From positions 124,001-188,000 of the forward strand of contig NZ_LYXE01000127.1 of the NCBI RefSeq assembly GCF_002532075.1: a stretch of 64,000 bases of DNA. The letters run 5' to 3'. Below, piece after piece: positions 50,508 to 58,366 of this stretch. Source of the stretch: Candidatus Chloroploca asiatica (GTDB lineage: Bacteria; Chloroflexota; Chloroflexia; Chloroflexales; Chloroflexaceae). Each line of letters opens with the position of its first letter. The stretch's first letter is position 1. A model generated the notes under the pieces. That model did not search any database. It was given only the letters and a program-made list of their open reading frames with translations, and was not told the DNA's origin. The position numbers and the translations under genes are program-made.

Positions 50508-52394
50508 TCACGCGAGCTCGCGTCGTTCGCCGACGCGGCGCGTCAGTTTGCGCTCGTCGAGATGCTCAAGGAGGGCCAGCGCATAACGGCGGGTGCTGCC
50601 AAAGTGGTCGCGCAACTGCCCTACCGTCAGGCTGCCTTCGGCCTGGAGTATCGTGAGCACCCAGTTGACCAGTTCAGCATAGGTTTCGGGGAGCAAGTAG
50701 AGATCAGGGGCTATGCGCACGAGCATCTGCTGTTGAACCACCCACGCCAGCACTTCGGGGTCAAGATCGGGGAGGGGCGGACTGTACGGGGTGCGTCGCA
50801 TTGCCGCGAGCGTCGTTGCCACCGCACGTTGCTGATGCGCCGCAAGTTGTGGGTCGTGTCCCACCAGCCAGACGCTTGTTTCGTCAGCGGCAATGATCTC
50901 GCATCGTATGGCCTCGTCAACGATACCACCGATCAGACGTGGCGCGAGGCGCAATTTTTGGCGAAGTTCTTCGCGGGGCATCCCTCGGCGCAGCGGAAAG
51001 CGCGTATGATAGGCGCGCACCGGTGGCACCAGACGAGTCGCGAGTCCCTGCCAGCCTGTTGCTGTCACCAGCAAGATGTCGGCCAAGGGGGCGGCTTTTT
51101 CACCTATATGAAGAGCCGGTATCGTCAGCACCCGTCCGCTCGCCACGAGATCGCTGACCAACGAGTGCATCTGCTCGTCGGGCAGGCCCACCGCTCTGGC
51201 GACCTCGTCCCAGGGTCGCGGCGGATCAGTGCCGAGCATTTGGAGCACCAGTTCGGCGGGGTCGCCGCGGGCCAGCGTCTCGAGGGCGGCGATGACCTCG
51301 GTGCGAAAGCGGCGGTGGCGCACCGGGAAGGGATCAACGACCATGCCCCCGGCGACCGTGCGGCTCGGCGAGGCAATGCGCAGGATGCAATGGTCATCGC
51401 GCACGACGACGACCGGCACTTCGAGGCGTACTTGCGCCCACCCGCTGCTGCCAGGCGCAAGTTGCTCGGTATCAAGCAGGGTCAGGCGACAGGGCACCTC
51501 ACTTGCGCCCGTGAAGAGATCGAGGCTGCAATTCTGTTCGAGTGGTCCCGGCGCATCAGCGAGAACGCGCAGGTGCAGATCGATCAATCGCGTTGGCTGC
51601 AACGTCCCGGCAGGCACCAGGACATCACCACGCTTGACCTCGCTATGATGAATGCCGGCTAGATTCACCGCGACACGCGTTCCAGGCGCAACCACTTCAA
51701 CCTTATCATAATGGATCTGTAGACCACGAATGCGCCCAGTCAACCCAGAAGGCAAGACAACAACCTCGTCACCAACCCGTAACGAGCCATCGCGGAGGGT
51801 GCCTGTCACGACGGTGCCAAAGCCGCCAATTGTGAACGACCGATCAACTGGCAAGCGTGGAATGCCGTCGGTCTTCGCGCGGGGAGGCAGGCTCTGTAGC
51901 ACCTGTTCCAGCGTCTGCCGGAGCTGATCAAGCCCTGCCCCAGTCCGGGCGGACACCGCCACCAGCGGAGCGTCAGCGAGGCTGGTATGCGCCAATTCAC
52001 TCGTGACCTCCTCGCGCACCAGCGCCAGCCACTCGGCATCAACCAGATCGGCCTTGGTCAGCACCACCACCCCATGGCGGACATCGAGCAGATCGAGGAT
52101 TGCCAGATGTTCGCGGGTCTGGGGCATCATTGACTCATCGGCGGCAATGATCAGCAGGGCCGCATCGAGTCCGCCGACGCCGGCGAGCATGTTCTTGATA
52201 AAACGCTCGTGCCCAGGCACATCCACCACGCTAACCCTGCGCCCGCCGGGGAGGGCCAACCAGGCAAACCCGAGATCAATGGTCATCTGGCGACGTTGTT
52301 CTTCTTCCCAGCGATCGGGATCGATGCCCGTCAAGGCTTTCACCAGCGTGGATTTCCCGTGATCGACATGGCCTGCGGTTCCAACAACAAACAT
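50508..52394 (-). CDS. selB: Selenocysteine-specific elongation factor SelB
   Basis: Delivers Sec-tRNA to UGA codons marked by a SECIS element. About 628 aa. The GTPase part has GTAGHVDHGKSTL (G1), the MTIDLGFAWL switch typical of SelB, DVPGHERFIKNML (G3) and TKAD (G4). Domains II-III follow and then the winged-helix array, ending in TVGQLRDHFGSTRRYALALL, which reads the SECIS hairpin. GAGGG lies about ten bases before the ATG at 52394; the ATG at 52403 is less likely. No selA, selD or tRNA-Sec is in the window, and I found no convincing in-frame UGA selenoprotein gene. Confidence 0.94.
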   Translation of the reverse strand: MFVVGTAGHVDHGKSTLVKALTGIDPDRWEEEQRRQMTIDLGFAWLALPGGRRVSVVDVPGHERFIKNMLAGVGGLDAALLIIAADESMMPQTREHLAILDLLDVRHGVVVLTKADLVDAEWLALVREEVTSELAHTSLADAPLVAVSARTGAGLDQLRQTLEQVLQSLPPRAKTDGIPRLPVDRSFTIGGFGTVVTGTLRDGSLRVGDEVVVLPSGLTGRIRGLQIHYDKVEVVAPGTRVAVNLAGIHHSEVKRGDVLVPAGTLQPTRLIDLHLRVLADAPGPLEQNCSLDLFTGASEVPCRLTLLDTEQLAPGSSGWAQVRLEVPVVVVRDDHCILRIASPSRTVAGGMVVDPFPVRHRRFRTEVIAALETLARGDPAELVLQMLGTDPPRPWDEVARAVGLPDEQMHSLVSDLVASGRVLTIPALHIGEKAAPLADILLVTATGWQGLATRLVPPVRAYHTRFPLRRGMPREELRQKLRLAPRLIGGIVDEAIRCEIIAADETSVWLVGHDPQLAAHQQRAVATTLAAMRRTPYSPPLPDLDPEVLAWVVQQQMLVRIAPDLYLLPETYAELVNWVLTILQAEGSLTVGQLRDHFGSTRRYALALLEHLDERKLTRRVGERRELA

Positions 52395-52436
52395 CGCTCG
52401 CATCCCTCAAAAGCATGCCTGCGGTTCCCTGGTTTG

Positions 52437-52484
52437 CTTGCCGCACGCAAACTGCCACATAACTAGCGGTTTGCGTACAGCAAG
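52437..52484 (-). terminator. Imperfect hairpin after the DUF4097 gene
   Basis: 19-base arms (52437-52455, 52466-52484) pairing with a few G-U or mismatched positions, 3' of the DUF4097 gene and before selB. Confidence 0.45.
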
Positions 52485-52494
52485 GTACTGAGGT

Positions 52495-53571
52495 TTATTC
52501 TAGCGTCTCAACCGAAATGTTGCCAGAGGCAGTTGTGATCGTCAAACGTGTCTCGCCGGTGCCCAGCGTCCCACGCAGACTACGCCGTTCAAGCGCAAGG
52601 CCATCAATATTTGTCGCCACCGAACCGCTCGTGGTGGTGGCCTCAAGGCGGAGATTCTCGTTTGCAGCCAGGCGTACCTTGATCCTACCTGACGCATTGC
52701 TGATGGTATGCGCCGCCCCTGGCATCAACCCAGTTCGGACGTCGATGTCGCCACTGGTATTTTCAAGCTGCAGATGCATCGGCCCCTGGCCGTTGATCTC
52801 TATATCACCCGAAATCGTCCGCACATCAACAAGCCCGATTGCTCCATCAACCTCGACATCGCCACTAACGGTACGAACAAAGGGCGCATCAAGCTGACCG
52901 CTGATCTGCACATCGCCGCTAACCCCATTGAGGTGCAGCTTGCCACGATGATTCTGCACGATCAGATCCCCCGACGTATTGCTGATCTGGATAGCGCCAC
53001 TGGTATTGGTGGCGGTAAGATCGCCACTGACGGTTGTCAAGGTCAAGTCACCCTGCACTCCCTCTACCTGGACATCACCACTCACCAATTCAGCCTGTAC
53101 CTGCACCCCCTCGGGTACCCCGATGCGGAATTCGACATAGGGCGAACGTCCGAAAGAGAGGCCATTCCATGGTGAACGGCGTACTTCAAGGGTGAGCGTG
53201 TCATCCGCGAGTGAAGCCTGCACTTCGAGGCGATCCAGTGCCCGACTTGCGGACTGTTCGGTGAAGCCAAAGCCACGGCGGAGTGCATTGACCTCGACCT
53301 GATTGCCCGCAATGCCCACCAGTTGCACCTGGTCATTGACGCCGCGGATCACCACGGTACTAGCCTCATAGCGTTGCTCAAGCATCACCTGACTACGTTC
53401 AGCGGTGCTGAGGATAAAGTTCCCGGGCCAGTTGCGGGCGCTGAGCGCAAAAACGAGCCAGATCACACCGATGACGAGCAGCAGAACCCCCCAGCGTCGG
53501 GCCTGCTCACCGCGTCGGTCATAGCGTTCCTCTGACCCTGAAGAGGATTGAGGTTCAGGATTGTCTTGCAC
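52495..53571 (-). CDS. DUF4097 beta-helix membrane protein
   Basis: A 358-aa single-pass protein. An acidic cytosolic N-terminus (about 25 residues) precedes one TM (GVLLLVIGVIWLVFALSA), then an outer domain of repeated short beta strands: VSGDVQVEGV, VSGDLTATNT, TSGAIQISNT, TSGDLIVQNH, VSGDVQISGQ, VSGDVEVDGA, ISGDIEINGQ, TSGDIDVRTG. This SGD-rich right-handed helix is DUF4097, often found with phage-shock-type or anti-sigma membrane proteins. No such partner is adjacent. Function unknown. Confidence 0.85.
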   Translation of the reverse strand: MQDNPEPQSSSGSEERYDRRGEQARRWGVLLLVIGVIWLVFALSARNWPGNFILSTAERSQVMLEQRYEASTVVIRGVNDQVQLVGIAGNQVEVNALRRGFGFTEQSASRALDRLEVQASLADDTLTLEVRRSPWNGLSFGRSPYVEFRIGVPEGVQVQAELVSGDVQVEGVQGDLTLTTVSGDLTATNTSGAIQISNTSGDLIVQNHRGKLHLNGVSGDVQISGQLDAPFVRTVSGDVEVDGAIGLVDVRTISGDIEINGQGPMHLQLENTSGDIDVRTGLMPGAAHTISNASGRIKVRLAANENLRLEATTTSGSVATNIDGLALERRSLRGTLGTGETRLTITTASGNISVETLE

Positions 53572-53655
53572 AGCACACCTCGCACTAAAGCATCTTCCCT
53601 GTGCATAGGACGCCTTGATCGGTCTGAGTGTTGCGTTCCAACTGGCTCATGATGG

Positions 53656-53661
53656 TACAAT
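53656..53661 (+). promoter_or_regulatory. -10 box close to the NYN start
   Basis: TACAAT ends five bases before the ATG at 53667, which suggests a leaderless mRNA. TTGCGT at 53631-53636 is a possible -35 at 19 bases. Confidence 0.45.
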
Positions 53662-53666
53662 GCAAT

Positions 53667-54167
53667 ATGCCAATCCTTATTGACGGACACAACCTGATTG
53701 GTCAGTTGCCTGGTTTCAGCCTCGCCGACCCGGATGATGAGGCCCGTCTGGTGATGCTCTTGCGTCGCTATGCCACGCGCCGCCGTGGCCGCAAAATCGT
53801 GGTCGTCTTTGATGGCGGCGTCTATGGGCACCCTGATAATCTAAATGGCTATGGTGTCGAAGCCCATTTTGCGCGCTCGCCGTCTGATGCCGATACCCTG
53901 TTGATCCGGCGCATCCGAGCGATCAAACGGCGCGATGAATGGCTCGTTGTCAGTTCTGATCGCGCGGTGGTTGGGGTTGCCCAGGCCCAGCGCATTCCAG
54001 TTATCTCGGCGCAAGCCTTTGCACGCCGCCTGGCTGCACTCGATCAGCCGCGGGCCTCGCTCCAGGATAAACGCAATGATCGCCCCTTGACTGCGGCAGA
54101 AATTGAAGAATGGATGCGTCTGTTTGGTATCGACGAAGATGACGCCGAAGATTTTGCAAATTATTGA
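53667..54167 (+). CDS. NYN-domain (YacP-like) ribonuclease
   Basis: A 166-aa PIN/NYN-fold protein. MPILIDGHNLIGQLPG opens with the first metal Asp, VVVFDGG and SPSDADTLL supply the next acids, and VVSSDRAV the last, matching the YacP/Rae1 group. Rae1 cuts mRNA in the ribosomal A site in Bacillus, so a ribosome-linked RNase is a reasonable guess but not shown. The C-terminus is acidic (GIDEDDAEDFANY). Divergent from DUF4097. Confidence 0.85.
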   Translation: MPILIDGHNLIGQLPGFSLADPDDEARLVMLLRRYATRRRGRKIVVVFDGGVYGHPDNLNGYGVEAHFARSPSDADTLLIRRIRAIKRRDEWLVVSSDRAVVGVAQAQRIPVISAQAFARRLAALDQPRASLQDKRNDRPLTAAEIEEWMRLFGIDEDDAEDFANY

Positions 54168-54185
54168 CATGATCTTGAAAAAACC

Positions 54186-54214
54186 TGTGCAAAATAAAAA
54201 AGATGTGATATACT
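54186..54214 (+). promoter_or_regulatory. Extended -10 promoter of the small coiled-coil gene
   Basis: TGTGCA (54186-54191), 17 bases, TATACT (54209-54214) preceded by TGA. The leader of about 94 bases holds a six-bp hairpin (54270-54275 with 54286-54291). Confidence 0.55.
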
Positions 54215-54314
54215 TTACCTAACAAACCCGGAATGCGGCGCGGCACTTCTGCGGGACGGTAGTAGTTCGGCCTCATGTTTTCTGGTGAGGCTGGGTTATG
54301 GAGCTTGCATTTTT

Positions 54315-54578
54315 ATGAACAAAGTCTATTTCGAGCGGCGTCTCGATGCTCTGCGCCTGCGCCTCAATGCGTTGGCTCCTAGCACCGAGCGGGCACGGCA
54401 GGCCGTCCGACGTCTTGAACGTGAGCAGGTACAGGTGCCAGCGGGGACTATTTCGGGTGCGCTGGCAGCCCAACTTTCGGCAGCGCGGGCGATGGCAACA
54501 ACGCTCGAAGAGCGTGAACGCCAAGTGCGCGTGGCCATCGCGGCACTTCAGGCTGAACTGATTGCCGATCAGCCTTAA
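54315..54578 (+). CDS. Small coiled-coil protein of unknown function
   Basis: An 87-aa protein, almost all helix with heptad-like Leu/Ala spacing (FERRLDALRLRLNAL, ERARQAVRRLEREQVQV, TTLEERERQVRVAIAAL). ATG 54315 is chosen over 54285, which lies in the leader hairpin. It has its own promoter and a strong terminator, so it is an independent unit. Probably a dimeric scaffold or adaptor; no family recognised. Confidence 0.6.
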   Translation: MNKVYFERRLDALRLRLNALAPSTERARQAVRRLEREQVQVPAGTISGALAAQLSAARAMATTLEERERQVRVAIAALQAELIADQP

Positions 54579-54618
54579 TCAGGGTTTCACCACCGTTCGT
54601 GATCGCATGATGCGGCAA

Positions 54619-54666
54619 CTCAAGAGGTGATCAGGCCAATGCCTGTTCTACCTGTTGAGTTTTTTT
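54619..54666 (+). terminator. Intrinsic terminator after the coiled-coil gene
   Basis: A long stem (54619-54659, CTCAA...TTGAG with an inner AGGT/ACCT and AGGC/GCCT) followed by seven T. Classical form. Confidence 0.8.
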
Positions 54667-54696
54667 ATATCTGTGGATTCTGCACCCATTCAGGTC

Positions 54697-54724
54697 TTGC
54701 TATTCTTGAAAAATATGCTATGAT
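54697..54724 (+). promoter_or_regulatory. Promoter of the RRM gene
   Basis: TTGCTA (54697-54702), 16 bases, TATGAT (54719-54724) with TGC before it. Confidence 0.6.
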
Positions 54725-54730
54725 TGCGGT

Positions 54731-54965
54731 GTTTGCCAACGTTGCATAGCTGCCAGACTTGCATCAGAGACTCCTGATTAGTCCCCTGAGCGGTCGCGGG
54801 AACTTCTTCGCTCGAAGGGTGTGTTACGTTGTGATGGCCGGAGTGCGACAGCCGTTATATTGGCTGCCGGTGGTACGGAAGGTATAGGGAAGTAGGGTTT
54901 TAGACGACGGTGTCTGGTGCCGTACGTCGGTCAACACTGCGTAGAGACGCAGAGGAGTAGTTTTG
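54731..54965 (+). promoter_or_regulatory. Long structured 5' leader of the RRM gene
   Basis: About 235 untranslated bases. Visible helices include CTTCG-CT-CGAAG near 54806, CAGCC/GGCTG around 54848, GGTACGG/CCGTACG pairing 54871 with 54920, and CTGCGT-AGAG-ACGCAG (54937-54952) abutting the ribosome site (54952-54957). No known riboswitch is recognised. It could be a temperature- or self-regulated leader, as for other RRM and cold-shock genes. Confidence 0.5.
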
Positions 54966-55340
54966 ATGCTGGTCAAGCTGTTTGTTGGGAATCTGCCCTG
55001 GAGTGTCGGTGACGAAGATCTGGCGCAAGTCTTTGCACCCCACGGGGATGTGCAGAGCGCTCGTGTGATCACTGATCGCGATACGGGCCGCTCACGTGGG
55101 TTTGGGTTTGTTGAGATTGAAGTTGATGATGTCAATACCGTGATCCGGGCAACTGATGGCCAGGAGTTGAATGGCCGTCCGATCCGGGTGAACGAGTCTG
55201 AGGATCGTGACCGTGGCAGCCGTGGCGGCGGCGGCGGTGGCCGTGGTGGTTACGGCGGCGGCGGCGGCGGTGGTGGTTACGGCGGCGGCGGCGGCGGCGG
55301 CGGCCGTGGTGGTCGTGGTGGCTACGGCGATCGGTACTAG
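54966..55340 (+). CDS. Glycine-rich RRM RNA-binding protein
   Basis: A 124-aa protein. One RRM domain has RNP2 LFVGNLPW and RNP1 RGFGFVEI, followed by an Arg/Gly tail of long glycine runs. This is the cyanobacterial Rbp / plant GRP type, which binds RNA and rises in the cold. AGAGGAG eight bases before ATG 54966 sets the start; the TTG just before it is not used. Single gene with its own promoter and terminator. Confidence 0.92.
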   Translation: MLVKLFVGNLPWSVGDEDLAQVFAPHGDVQSARVITDRDTGRSRGFGFVEIEVDDVNTVIRATDGQELNGRPIRVNESEDRDRGSRGGGGGGRGGYGGGGGGGGYGGGGGGGGRGGRGGYGDRY

Positions 55341-55417
55341 CTTCTGTCGCCCGCTCCAGTGCAGGTGATCGCGCAGCTTTTTGGTAGGATCCTCGGGGCT
55401 ACCGGGCCTCTCTTAGG

Positions 55418-55447
55418 CGAGACGGGGGGTAGTTACCTCCCGTCTCG
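55418..55447 (+). terminator. Terminator after the RRM gene
   Basis: A 12-bp stem (55418-55429, 55436-55447) with a TAGTTA loop, followed by TCCTTGTGTTT. It separates RRM from the HAS-barrel-like gene and argues against that gene's upstream start at 55359. Confidence 0.7.
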
Positions 55448-55472
55448 TCCTTGTGTTTACGTGGTGCCCCAG

Positions 55473-56072
55473 ATGCAACGCATCGGCGAAGTGATTGAAG
55501 CGTCAACGACTCGTTTTACCGCAGGTGCCTATGAGTTGCTCGAGGCTCCCTCTTTTGGTGCCCTGGTGCGGGCGGTGACTCGGGAGCCCACCCTCGAAGT
55601 CTATGGTCTCGTCTATGAGATTCGTACCAGTAGCAAAGATCCTGGGGGTCGTGCACTCGTCCGCGGGCGTACCTATAGCGGGCGTGAGTTGTTTGATGAA
55701 GAGATCTATGCCGAACATCCTGACCTCGCTGAGGTGTTGCAAACCGAGTTTTCGGCGTTGACCGTTGGCTATGTTGCGGATGGTCAAATCTGCCACTATT
55801 TGCCTCCTCAGCCTCCGCCTGTGCATTATTCAGTCTATGCCGCAACCGCTGCTGAGATGATCCGCTTTAGTGAGGTGACCAGTTTTTTTCGCGGGGTGCT
55901 CTTTGCTGCCCAGATCCCCGGTGACGAGTTGCTGGCTGCCTCGATTCGTGGCTTTGCCCGTGTGCGCCCCGATGGCGAACCCTACCTGCTTCGCGCTGGA
56001 CGCGAAGTGGCCGGTCTGCTCAAAGATGATTACGACCGCCTGACGGCGTTGCTACGACGCATTCGCCCATAG
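55473..56072 (+). CDS. HAS-barrel-like domain protein
   Basis: About 199 aa. IGEVIEASTTRFTAGAYELL with a following GALVRA and VYGLVYEIRTSS resembles the HAS barrel found at the N-terminus of HerA helicases and ATP synthase subunits. Here it stands without an ATPase domain. The C-terminal half (FFRGVLFAAQIPGDELLAAS) is helical and of unknown fold. The ATG at 55473 is chosen because the terminator lies between it and the upstream ATG. First gene of a unit with the LLM oxidoreductase (9-base gap) and an aminotransferase. Confidence 0.6.
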   Translation: MQRIGEVIEASTTRFTAGAYELLEAPSFGALVRAVTREPTLEVYGLVYEIRTSSKDPGGRALVRGRTYSGRELFDEEIYAEHPDLAEVLQTEFSALTVGYVADGQICHYLPPQPPPVHYSVYAATAAEMIRFSEVTSFFRGVLFAAQIPGDELLAASIRGFARVRPDGEPYLLRAGREVAGLLKDDYDRLTALLRRIRP

Positions 56073-56081
56073 GAGCAAGCT

Positions 56082-57104
56082 ATGTTGCTTGATGTTGCTG
56101 TTCCGGTAGATGCGAATCCTTTGCCTACCGCTGTTGAACTTGCCCGTGCTGCCGAGTCGATTGGTTTTGCTGCTCTCTGGACGCCCGAGACCGGGCATAA
56201 TGGTTTTTTGCCTCTGGTGCTGGCAGCTGAACATACCAGCCGTATGACGCTTGGTACCGCCGTTGCGATTGCGTTTCCCCGTAGCCCGATGATTACGGCC
56301 CAGCTTGCCTGGGATCTCGCGGCTTATAGTCAGGGACGCTTTGTGCTTGGGCTTGGGACGCAGGTGCGTGCCCATATCGAGCGTCGCTTCAGTGCCAATT
56401 TTGATCAGCCTGTTGCCCGCCTCCGTGATTATATCCTTGCGTTACAGGCGATCTGGACCTGCTGGCAAACTGGGGGTCCCCTGCGGTATCGCGGTGAGTT
56501 CTATCAGCATACGCTGATGTCGCCTTTCTTTAACCCCGGCCCGATCGAGCATCCGACGATTCCGATCTATATCGCCGGCGTCAATAGTGGCCTCGCCCAG
56601 CTTGCCGGTGAGCTCTGCGATGGCTTTCATGCGCATCCCCTCAATAGTGCGCGCTATCTCTCCGAGGTTTTACGCCCTCAGATTGCCGCTGGCGCGGCCA
56701 AAGCAGGCCGCGATCCTTCGGCCTGTATGCTTGCAGGGAGTAGCTTTGTGATTACCGGTGCCGAGCCAAAGCAGCGTGAGCGCCTGCGCCATTTTGTGCG
56801 TCAGCAACTTGCCTTCTATGGCTCAACCCCATCGTATCGCCCGGTGCTCGAATGCCACGGGTGGGGGGCCGTCGGTGAACAACTCTCGCAGCTCGCCAGT
56901 CAGCAGCGCTGGACAGATATGCCCGCACTGATCACTGATGAGATGGTCGCAACGTTTGCGGTTGAGGCTGACCCTGCCGATCTTGGAGCGGCGCTGCGCG
57001 CCCGTTACGAGGGCCTCCTTGATCGCGTTGCCCTCTATATACCCTTTGTCCCCGGGCAGATGGATGATTTCTGGCGTCAATTGGTGCAGACGGTACATCG
57101 CTAA
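56082..57104 (+). CDS. LLM-class F420-dependent oxidoreductase
   Basis: A 340-aa luciferase-like TIM barrel. AESIGFAALWTPETGHN, GTAVAIAFPRSPMITAQ and QGRFVLGLGTQV match the F420-dependent group (TIGR03617-like). It would move hydride between F420 and an unknown substrate. The ATG follows the HAS-barrel gene by nine bases, and the stop shares a base with the aminotransferase start (TAATG), so translation is coupled. No F420 biosynthesis gene is in the window. Confidence 0.88.
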   Translation: MLLDVAVPVDANPLPTAVELARAAESIGFAALWTPETGHNGFLPLVLAAEHTSRMTLGTAVAIAFPRSPMITAQLAWDLAAYSQGRFVLGLGTQVRAHIERRFSANFDQPVARLRDYILALQAIWTCWQTGGPLRYRGEFYQHTLMSPFFNPGPIEHPTIPIYIAGVNSGLAQLAGELCDGFHAHPLNSARYLSEVLRPQIAAGAAKAGRDPSACMLAGSSFVITGAEPKQRERLRHFVRQQLAFYGSTPSYRPVLECHGWGAVGEQLSQLASQQRWTDMPALITDEMVATFAVEADPADLGAALRARYEGLLDRVALYIPFVPGQMDDFWRQLVQTVHR

Positions 57105-58252
57105 TGCCAGGCGTCTATGACGATCTTGATCTGAGCCCGAATGAGTTGGAACTGGCCCGCCTGCACCAGCAGGCGTCCGGGGGCTACGTTGATCTCAGCA
57201 GTAGCAATCCGACGGAACACGGGCTCATCTTTCCACCCCAGGTGCTGCAGCAGGCTGCCGAGGGCTTCTGGGCGTCACGGCGGTATGCGCCTGATCCGCA
57301 TGGCAGTGCAACGGCGCGCGCTGCGGTGGCGGCCTATTATGCCGGGCGTACGCCAGCCCTGCACCTGGAGCTTGATGATCTCTTCATCACGGCCAGTACG
57401 AGTGAAGCCTACGCCTTGCTTTTTGCGTTGCTCGCTGATCCGGGGGACAACCTGCTGGCCCCCGGTCTTTGCTATCCGCTCTTCGAATACCTGGCCGCCT
57501 TACGCGATCTTGAGTTGCGCCCCTATCAACTCTGTGAAGAAGACGGCTGGCGTATCGATGAGGCCTCACTCCGTGATGCCGTTGACCAGCGTACCCGTGC
57601 CATTCTCCTCATTTCGCCGCATAATCCGACTGGCTCGGTGATCCAGCAACCGGTGGCGGTGCTGCGCGAACTGGGGTTGCCACTCATTTGTGATGAGGTC
57701 TTTGCTGCCTTTACGTATGCCCAACCCCACGTCCCACCGCTCGCCGCGTTGCATCCTGAATTGCCGGTCTTTACCCTGAATGGTATCTCGAAGTTCTTTG
57801 CCCTACCTGATCTCAAACTGGGTTGGATCGCCCTCAATCCACCGGCGCGTCATTTTCTCCCTCGGCTCGAATTGTTGAACGATACCTTTCTGGGAGCCAA
57901 CAGCCTGACCCAGTATCTTGCACCTGCCCTCTTTGCCCAGGGTATGGATTTTGTCAACGCAATGGTTGCCCGGGTACGCGCCAACGTTGACTTGTTTATC
58001 GCAACGATTCGTCAGGCTCCTCAGATCACGCTTCGCCCGCCTGATGGTGGTTACTACCTCTTTCCGGCGGTACACGGCTGGGAGGATGAAGATGCGCTGG
58101 TGTTGCACTTGCTTGCGCATGGGGTGCTGGTTCATCCAGGCTATTTTTATGGCGAAGCAGCGGGCACGCATCTCCTCATTTCTGCCCTGACCGAGCCGAC
58201 TCAGTTTGCCGATGGGCTTACACGTCTGATGCAAGCACTTACAAGATCGTGA
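57104..58252 (+). CDS. PLP-dependent aminotransferase (class I/II)
   Basis: A 382-aa fold type I aminotransferase. The PLP lysine lies in NGISKFFALPDLKLGW, with the cofactor-binding Asp in LPLICDEVFAAF and Asn in SPHNPTGSV. ITASTSEAYALLFALLADPG is the phosphate-cup region. Amino donor not predictable; the family includes aspartate, alanine and MalY-like enzymes. Last gene of the three-gene unit. Confidence 0.92.
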   Translation: MPGVYDDLDLSPNELELARLHQQASGGYVDLSSSNPTEHGLIFPPQVLQQAAEGFWASRRYAPDPHGSATARAAVAAYYAGRTPALHLELDDLFITASTSEAYALLFALLADPGDNLLAPGLCYPLFEYLAALRDLELRPYQLCEEDGWRIDEASLRDAVDQRTRAILLISPHNPTGSVIQQPVAVLRELGLPLICDEVFAAFTYAQPHVPPLAALHPELPVFTLNGISKFFALPDLKLGWIALNPPARHFLPRLELLNDTFLGANSLTQYLAPALFAQGMDFVNAMVARVRANVDLFIATIRQAPQITLRPPDGGYYLFPAVHGWEDEDALVLHLLAHGVLVHPGYFYGEAAGTHLLISALTEPTQFADGLTRLMQALTRS

Positions 58253-58268
58253 TTTTCATGCGCTCCTA

Positions 58269-58297
58269 TTGCATCTGTACACACCTGGTTGTATAAT
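58269..58297 (+). promoter_or_regulatory. Promoter of the sortase operon
   Basis: TTGCAT (58269-58274), 17 bases, TATAAT (58292-58297). It overlaps the first ATG of the long sortase frame (58289), so that start is rejected. Confidence 0.7.
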
Positions 58298-58366
58298 CAT
58301 TACCACAACGAAAGACAAGGCGACAGGCCATCACCTTGTCTTCAACCTCATCAGCCAGGCGTTTCC

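Noticed and set aside
55241..55340. GGC/GGT repeats as a possible non-coding repeat element
   Set aside because: They encode the glycine-rich tail of the RRM protein in frame, a known feature of that family.
58289..58366. The longer sortase frame starting at 58289
   Set aside because: It overlaps the -10 box of a good promoter (58292-58297), so this ATG would not be in the mRNA.
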